DNA of 64,000 nt from Actinosynnema pretiosum (GTDB lineage: Bacteria > Actinomycetota > Actinomycetes > Mycobacteriales > Pseudonocardiaceae): positions 186,001-250,000 of the forward strand of contig NZ_JAMTCF010000006.1 in the NCBI RefSeq assembly GCF_024171695.1. The letters are read 5' to 3'. The notes under the pieces are model-generated. The model was not told the DNA's origin. It was given only the letters and a program-made list of their open reading frames with translations, and searched no databases. Below are positions 52,701 to 61,700 of the stretch, piece after piece. Positions within the stretch are counted from its first letter, which is position 1; every line of letters begins with the position of its first letter. The translations under genes were made by a program, and so were the position numbers.

Positions 52701-55700
52701 GCCGATCGCCATCGTGGGCACCGCCTGCCGCCTGCCCGGCGGGGTGGACTCCCCCGGTGCGCTGTGGGCGCTGCTGTCCGAGGGCGGTGACGCGATCGTC
52801 CCCCTCCCCCCTGCGGACCGGGGCTGGGAGAGCGGCGGTCCGGGCGGTTACCTGGACGGCGCGGGCGAGTTCGACGCCGCGTTCTTCGGCTTGAGCCCGA
52901 GCGAGGCCCTGGCGACCGACCCCCGCCAACGCCTCCTGCTGGAAACCGCCTGGGAGGCCTTGGAAGACGCGGGCATCGACCCGACGACGCTGCGCGCCAC
53001 CACGACCGGCACGTTCGTGGGCACCGGCGCCGACCACCCCGACGCGCCAGGCGGTTGCCCGAGCGCCACGTCCGGTCGGGTGGCGCAAGCACTGGGCCTG
53101 GTGGGACCCGCGGTGACCGTGGTGACGGCGTGCTCGTCGTCGTTGGTGGCGGTGCACCTGGCGAGCGAGTCACTGCGCTCCGGCGAGTCCGCGCTGGCGC
53201 TGGTGGGCGGTGTGGAGGTCCTGACCACCCTCGAGGCGACCAAGCGCGAGGTCGACGGCCCGAAGCGCAAACCGTTCTCCGAGCATCCCGACGACACCGG
53301 CTGGTCCGAGGGCGTGGCTGTGCTGGTGCTGGAACGCCTGAGCGACGCACTCGCGGCAGGACACCCGGTCCTGGCCGTGGTGCGCGGCAGCGCGGTGGGC
53401 ACGTCCGACACCCCACGATCCACAGCCTCCTCCTCCTTCTCCGATCAGGCCCCCTTCACACAGATCCCCTCCACCCCCGCCCCGCACGCGCAGGACACCC
53501 AACCCGCCGCACAAGAACACTTGATCCGCCGAGCCCTGTCCCAGGCCGGACTCACCCCGGACGAGATCAACGCCGTGGAAGCCCACGGCACCGGAACCCC
53601 GGCCGAAGACCAAGCCGAACTGACCGCACTGCACGCCGTCTACGGCACGAACCCACACCCGGTCCACCTGGGCGCGCTCCACTCCACCACCGGCCACACG
53701 GGGGCGGCATCAGGCGCCGCAGCACTGGTGAAACTGGTCGAAGCCCTGCGCCACGGCACCCTTCCCGCCACCCCGCACCTACCCGCACCGGAAGCCACCC
53801 CACCAACACCTGCCGATGAGAGCGCTCCCACGCCTACCTCCGCGCCAACGACCACCGCTGACTCCGAACCAGCCCTCGGAACTGGCCCAAAATCCGGCCC
53901 CAGGTCCAAAGCCGAGCCCAAACCGGAGTCCAAAGCCGAGTCCGGGGCCGAAGCCGAGTCCAGGGCCACGCCCACATCCGCTTTCAGGTCCACATCCGTA
54001 TCCGGGCCAACGTCCTTTTTCACGCCCACGTCGGTATCCGCACCCACGTCGGTATCCGCACCCACGTCCGTCTCCGGGATCGCCTCCTCACTCGTGCCGC
54101 TCGTCGAGCCGGTGTCGTGGCCGGAGCCGAGGCGGGTCGGGGTTTCGTCGCTGGGGCGGTTCGGCACGGACGTGCACCTGGTGCTGGAACAGCCGCCCGT
54201 CGTCGAGGCGCCGGGTGGTGGTGCGGGGTTGCCGTTGACGCCGTGGGTGTTGTCGGCGAAGTCGCCGGAAGCGCTGCGGGCGCACGGGCTCCGGTTGCGG
54301 GCCCATCTCGACGCGCACCCCGAGGCGTCGGCGGCCGAGGTTGCGGTCAGCCTGGTGAGTCGCAGCGGGTTCGCGCACCGGGCCGTGCTGCTGGGGCGGG
54401 ATCGGGACGAGCTGGTCGGGCAGTTGGACCGCGTGGCGCCCGGTCGGGTGGCCGGGGTGGTGCTGCCGCTGTCCGGACAGGGGGCGCAGCACGTCGGCAT
54501 GGGACGCGACCTGCACGACGCGTTCCCGGTGTTCGCCCGCGCCTGGGACGAGGTGTGCCCGCCGGAGGTCACCGAGGTCGCCTTCCACGGGCCGTCCGAT
54601 GAGCTGGACCGGGTCGAGGTGGCGCAGCGGGCGCTGTTCGCGTTCCACGTCGCCCTGTTCCGGCTGTACGAGCACCACGGCGTCACCCCCGACCACCTCG
54701 TCGGGCACTCGGTCGGCGAGGTCGCCGCCGCGCACCTCGCGGGCGCGCTGGACCTGGCCGACGCGCTCGCGCTGCTCGACGCGCACGCCCGGCTCGCGGT
54801 GGCGCTGCTGCCGGACGGGCTCATGGCCTCGGTGGAGGCCACCGAGCAGGAGCTGGAACCGCTGCTCGGCGACGGCGTGTGCCTGGCCTCGGTGAACTCG
54901 CCCGACAGCGCCGTGGTGTCCGGCGACCCCGGCGCGGTGCTGTCGCTGGTCGACCACTGGCGGGCGCGCGGGCGGCAGGCGAACGTGCTGCGCACCGGCG
55001 GCGCGTTCCACTCGCACCACTGCGACACGGTCGCCGTGGAGCTGGCGATCGTGGCGACCGGGCTGCAACCGAGGCCGTGCGCGCTGTCCGTGGTGTCGAC
55101 GTTGGAGGGCAGGCCTGCGGACCGGTTCGCCACGGCGGGCTACTGGGCCCGGCAACTGCGCCAACCGGTGCGGTTCCACGACGCGCTGGAGTGGGCGCGG
55201 CGCAGGCACGGCGAGATCACCGTGCTGCCGACCACGCGCCCCGGCGCGGACGGCGTCGCGGACTTCCTCACCGGCCTGGCCCGCGCGCACGAGGCAGGGC
55301 GCGCGGTGCGCTGGACCGACCTGCTGCCCGCAGCACGCCGCGTGCCACTGCCCGGCTACCCGTTCCAACGCCGCTGCTACTGGCCCACCCCCGACACCGG
55401 GGCGGCACCGGGCGACCTGGGCGTGGAACCCGGCGGCCACCCGCTGCTGACCGCGCGCGTCGACGTGCCCAGCTCAGGCGAGATCGTGTTCACCGGCGTG
55501 CTGTCCGCGCAGGCCCACCCCTGGCTGGCCGACCACGAGGTGGGCGGCGTGCCGGTGCTGCCGAGCGCGGCGGTGCTGGACATGGCCCTGCACGTAGCGG
55601 CAGTGCTGGACGCGGAACTGGCAGAACTCCTCCTGCACGAACCACTCCCGCTCACCGGCCGCACCGCACTCCGCCTGACCGCCAACCCGCACAACGGCAC

Positions 55701-58700
55701 GCTGGTGCTGCACGTGCGCGAGTCAGACGAGTGGCTCCCCCACGCCACCGCCCAACTCCGCACACCGACAACCAGCACACCCGCCACCACAGCCACGTCC
55801 GACGCCACTGCCGCTGCCACCACGGCAACCGCCACTGCCAGCGCTGCTGGCACAGCCGCCACAGCCACGGTCAACACAACCAGTGCGACGACCACGATCA
55901 GCACAGACAGCGCACCCACCACGGCTAGCACGACCAACTCAGGCAGCACTGGCAGCGCAGACAGCAAGGCCAACGCAGACAGCACGAGCAGCACGAGCAG
56001 CACGAGCAGCAGCACGAACGCGAATGCAGAGACCGGCACGAACACAGGCACGGGCACGAACGCAGGCGCGGGCATTGGTGCAGGCACAGGCGCGACGACC
56101 GGAACCACGGCAACCGCGATCAGCACGCTGGCAACCAGCACACGCGGAACCAGCGAACCCGGAACAGCGCTGGCAACGACACCAACAGCGAACGGCAACA
56201 CCTCCTCCACAAGCAGCACGGCGCTCCACAGCGCAGCACCTCACGGCGCAGCACCGGACGGCGCAACGCTCGACCACACGACCCCTGACAGCACAACGAC
56301 CAGCGACACAGCACCAGACAGCAATGCCACCGCACACATCACCACAGCGGACAGCACGGGCACTGGGACCACTGACGAGGCGCCCAACACCACGACGCTC
56401 GCCGGAACATCCCAACCCGACGGTGGTTCCACCGGAACAGCGACCGCGAACCCGGCGACCACCGGGCCAGCAACCGTCGATCCAGCACACGCCAGCCCTG
56501 CGACCGCCAGTCTGGCAACCACCGGTCCAGCCACCACCAACCCGACAAACACCAACCCGGCAACCACCAACCCGACGACCGCCAGCCCAACGACCGCCAA
56601 TTCAGCTGCCAGCGCAGCGCTCGCCAACCCGGTGACCATCGATTCAGCGGCTACCGGTCCAGCGATTGCCAGCCCGGCAACTACCAGCCCAGCGGCTATC
56701 CACCTGACGACAACCAGTCCGGCGACCACCAGTTGGGCGGTTACCGGGTTGGTAACTGCCAGCCCGGCGAACACCAGTCCAGTAGCCACCAGCCCAGCGG
56801 CCACCAGCCCTGCGAACACCAGCCCGGTAACCACCAGCCCGGCGACCGCGAACACAGCGACTACCGGCCCGACAGGCTCGGGCCCGCTGGCAGCAGCCAT
56901 CGGTGCGGCGACCGCAGACCCGGTGGTCACCGATGTGGTGGCCACCGGCGTCGACGTGTCCGGCACCGGCCGTGGGGGCGGTGGTGTCGGGCGCGTCTAC
57001 GCCGCGTCCACCGGCTCCTGGCTCACCGGCGCGGTTCACGTCGACGCTGGCCCCGACGCGGCGCACGAGGGCGCCGCAGCCAGCGAGGGCGTTACCGGTC
57101 CGGCGCGCCTCGGGAGCGGCTCGGGCGGCGGTCACGTGGTGAGCGATCGCGTCGCGGACGAGCACGCGGTGGGCGAGCGCGTTGCGGGTGTGCCCGCCTC
57201 GTACGACCACTCGGCGGGCAACTCCAAGATTAGTGACGTCGCGAACCGCTCGCACGTGTCCGGAGAGCACCAATCCGAAGAACACCCGTCCGGGGAAAGC
57301 ACCGCCGCTGACCAGCGGTCCGAGGGTGCGGCCGTCGTCCTGCCGCCGGGAATCCCGGTCGACCTGACCGACGCGGACGACGTCCTCGCGGCCAGGGGTG
57401 TGCGGCGCGGGCCCGCGTTCCGTGGGTTGCGCGGGGTGTGGCAGGACGGGCGGGTGCTGCACGTCGAGGTGGAGCCGGACGGGGTGCCGGGGACGGCTTG
57501 GCGGGTGCACCCGGCGCTGCTCGACCCGGTGTTGCAGGCCGTGCTGCTGGACGGTTCCACGCCGCCGCTGGCGCTGCGCTGGTCGGGGGTCCGGTTGCGG
57601 CGGGGTGGTGGCACGGGGTTGCGGGCGCGGGTCGAGCGGATCGGGCGGGACTCAGTGCGGATCACCGCGCACGACCAGGACGGGCGGCCGGTGCTGGAGG
57701 TCGACCAGGTGGAGTTCCTGGGGGGCGTGGCGGACGGGCTGTTCACCCGGAGCTGGACCCGGATCGACCCGCACCACAAGACGCGCACCGGCGACGCGCC
57801 AGCGGGCAACTCGTCAACGGGCAATGCGTTCGCTGGGAGCTCGCGCCCCGGCAGCGCGCAGTTCGGCGGCGCGTCGAACCGCAAGTTCGGCAGCGTCCAG
57901 TTCGGCGGCGCATCGAACCACAGCGTCCAGTTCGGCAGCCCGTCGAACCACAGCGTCCAGTTCGGCAGCACCCAGCCCAACAGCCCGTCGAACCACAGCG
58001 CGCACTTCGGCAACGCGCCGCACGACACCCCCCACCCCCTCACCACCGTCGTGCTCGACCACCGCGAGCCCTCCCCCGTCCCGAAGCTCGTCGCCGAGCG
58101 CGTGCTCGCCCGCCTCGCGGGCGACCCGACCGCCCGCCTGGTCGTCCGCACCCTCGGCGCCGTCGCCGCCCTGCCGGGCGAGCTGCCCAACCCGACCGCC
58201 GCCGCGCTCTGGGGCCTGCTGCGCGCCGTCCGGGAGCAGCACCCGGACCGGGTCGCGCTGGTCGACGGCGACGGGGACCTCGCGCCCCTGCTCCCCCTGG
58301 ACGAGCCCGAGATCGCCCTGCGCGGCGCGGTCGCGCTGGTCCCCGAGCTGCTCCCCGCCGACCTCCACCCCGAGCCGGTGCGGCCGTGGCGGTTGGAGGT
58401 CGTGGAGCCGGGGCTGGTCGACGGGGTCGGCCCGGTGGCCCGCCCGCTGCGCCCGCTCGCGCCAGGCGAGGTGCGGATCGCGGTGCGGGCCGCAGGGCTC
58501 GGGCTGCGGGACGTGCACGCGGCGCGCACCGCCCCGGTCGGCACCGCGCTGGGGCGCGAGGCGGCGGGCGTGGTGACCGGGACGGCCGAGGACGTGTTCG
58601 GGTTCCGGGTCGGCGACCCGGTGTTCGGGCTGGTCGACGGGTGCCTGGGGCCGATCGCGACGGCCGACCACCGGTTGCTGGCGCACGTGCCGCACGGCTG

Positions 58701-61700
58701 GTCGTTCGCCGAGGCCGCGTCGGTGCCGTCCGCGTTCCTGACCGCGCACTGCGCGCTGCACCACCTCGCGGGCGTGCGGCCGGGCCAGCGGGTGCTCGTG
58801 CACCGCGCGGCGGGCGGGGTCGGGTCGGCCGCGGTGCACCTGCTGCACCGGGCGGGCGCCGAGGTGTTCGCGACCGCGCACCCGGACAAGTGGCCCGCGC
58901 TGCACGCGATGGGCGTGCCGCCGGAGCGGGTGGCCTCCTCGCGCGACCTGGTGTTCCTGGACCGCTTCCCGCAGGTGGACGTGGTGCTGGGCGGCGATCC
59001 GGAGAGCACGACGGCCTCGCTGGCGCTGCTGTCCCCGACCGGTCTGCTGGTCGACGTGGACGGCGCAGGCCCGCGCGAGGACCCGAGGTGGCGCGGGTTC
59101 GACCTGGCCGGGGTGGACCCGGACGTGCTGGTCGCGGTGTTCGCCCGGCTGCTGTCCGACGGGGTGGAGCCGCTGCCGCTGCGGGCGTGGGAGCTGCGGC
59201 GCGCGGGCGAGGCGCTGCGGCACCTGGCGGCGGGCGGGCACACCGGCAAGGTCGTGCTGACCGCCCCGGCGCGCGCCAGGCGCGGCACGGTGCTGGTGGT
59301 CGGCGGCACCGAGGGGCTGGGCGCGGCGGTCGCCAGGCACCTGGCCCCGCAGCACGACCACCTGGTGCTGGTCGGGCGCGTGCACGACGCCTGGGAGCTG
59401 CGGCGGGAGCTGGAGGAGCACGGCGCGGCGGTCACCGTCGAGGCGGGCGACCCGGACGACGCCAGGGCGCTGGCCAGGCTGGTCGACGCGCACCGCCCCA
59501 CCGGGGTCGTGCACGCGCCGCGCCCGGTGGCGGACGTGTCGGCGGCGCTGCGCTCGGCGACCGGGACCGCGTGGGCGCTGCACGAGGTGACCAGGCACCG
59601 GGACCTGGACTTCTTCCTGCTGCTGCCGTCGGCACGTCCCCAAGGGCAGGCGGACGCGGCGGTGGCGGCGTTCCTGGAGGCGCTGGCCGTGCACCGCAAG
59701 GGGCTGGGCCTGCCCGCGCAGGCGGTCGGCCTGGACGACCCGGCGCGGGTGCCGGAGCTGCTGGAGACCGCCCGCGCCACCCCGCACACGGTCCTGGTGG
59801 CGCTGGACGGGGCCCCGCCGCCGCGCGCCCCGTTCACCGAGGCCCCAGCGCCCCGGGCGCTTCCGGAGGAGCTGCCGCAGGAAGAGCCCGAGCTGCCGGA
59901 GCCACCGGCGGAGGTCGTCGAGCGGCCCGCCGCTCCCCCGGCCGACGACCCGGTGGTCGTGATCGGCATGGCGTGCCGGCTCCCCGGCGGCGTCGAGAGC
60001 CCGGACGACCTGTGGGACCTGGTGCTGTGCGGCGGAACCGAGGCGCGGCAGGGCTGGGACGTCGCCGAGCTGCTGGACGCCGGGCACGCGCCCGCGAGCG
60101 GTGGCCTGCCGGGCGCCGACGAGTTCGACGCGGCGTTCTTCGACATCAGCCCGAGCGAGGCCACCGCCATGGACTCCGGCGAGCGCCTGCTGCTGGAGGT
60201 CGCCTGGGAGGCGCTGGAGCGCGCGGGCGTCGACCCGGAGGCGCTGCGCGGCGGTCCGGCGGGCGTGTTCACCGGAACCACGGCTCAGGACGGCGCCCAG
60301 GGCGGTGATCCCTCCGCTCGGGTGTCGCGCACGCTGGGCCTGTCCGGTCCGGCGATCACCGTCGCGGCGGCGGACTCGTCGTCGCTGGTCGCCGTGCACC
60401 TGGCGGCCCGGTCGCTGCGCTCGGGCGAGTCCGGGCTGGCGCTGGCCTGCGGGGTCGCGGCTGGTGACGCGCCCGGTGGCGCGGAGCGGGCCGAGGGCGT
60501 GGGCGTGCTGGTGCTCCAGCGGTTGTCCGAGGCGCGGCGCGCCGGGCGGCCGGTGCTGGCGGTGCTCGCGGGCAGCGCGGTCACCGGGGGCGTCGCGGCG
60601 CGCAAGCGCGTGGTGCGCGCGGCGCTGGCGGAGGCCGGGCTCGCGGCGCGGGACGTCACCGCCGTGGAGGCCACCTCCGGCGATCCGGGCGAGGGCGCGG
60701 AGCTGCTGGCCGCGTACGGGCACGACCGGCCGACGCCGGTGCGGGTGGGGTCGCTGCGCCGGGCCACCGGTCACACCCTGGCCGCGTCGGGCGTCGCCGG
60801 GGTGATCAAGGTGGTGCAGGCGATCCGGCACGGGCTGCTCCCGGTGGAGCGCGAGGGCGGCGCGGCGCGGGACGCCCGGCCGTGGCCCGGCGTGCGGCGG
60901 GCCGGGGTGTCGTCGTTCGGGGCGTCCGGGTCGAACGCGCACGTGGTGCTGGAGCAGGCCCCCGAAGCGCCGATTAGGTCCACTGTGGATGGTGACGTCC
61001 CGGTGGTGTGGCCGCTGTCCGCGCGCACGGCGGAGGCGCTGCGCGCCCAGGTGGCCCGGTTGCACGCGCACCTGGTCGACCAGCCGCACTGGACCCCGGC
61101 GGACGTGGCCGCGTCGCTGGCCGCCCGCACCGGGTTCGAGCGGCGCACCGCCGTCGTCGGCCGGGACCGCGCCGAGCTGCTGCGGAACCTGCGCGACCTG
61201 GCGGTGCGGGAGGTCGACCCGGCCGCGCGCCGCGTCGTACTGCTGTTCCCCGCCGAGGGCGGCCACTGGCCGGGCATGGGCCGGGAGCTGCTGCGCACCA
61301 GCCCGGTGTTCGCGGAGGCGCTCGCCGAGTGCGACGCGGCGCTGTCCGAGCACCTGGGCTGGTCGGTGCTGCGGACGCTGCGCGAGGGCGGTCCGCTGAC
61401 CGGGTCCGACGTGGCGCAGCCGGCGCTGTTCGCGTTCCAGGTGGCGCTAGCCAGGTTGTGGGAGCACCACGGGGTGTCCCCGGCGGCAGTCGTGGGCTGC
61501 GGCGAGGGCGAGGTGGCGGCGGCGCACGTCGCCGGTGGGCTCGACCTGGCGCAGGCCGCGCGGGTGGTGTGCCTGCGGGCGCGGGTGCTCGCGGGCTCGC
61601 TCGGCGGGCGCGGCGCGCACACCGAGCACGTGGAGCGGGCGCACGAGGAGCTGGTGAGGCTGCTCGCGGACGTGCGGCCGGGCGAGGGCGCGATCCCGTT

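Noticed and set aside
57132..60281. Very long antisense open frame opposite the PKS (also 61447-63978)
   Set aside because: It has no family motifs, and its codon pattern is the mirror of the real frame. Long antisense frames are expected opposite GC-rich genes.
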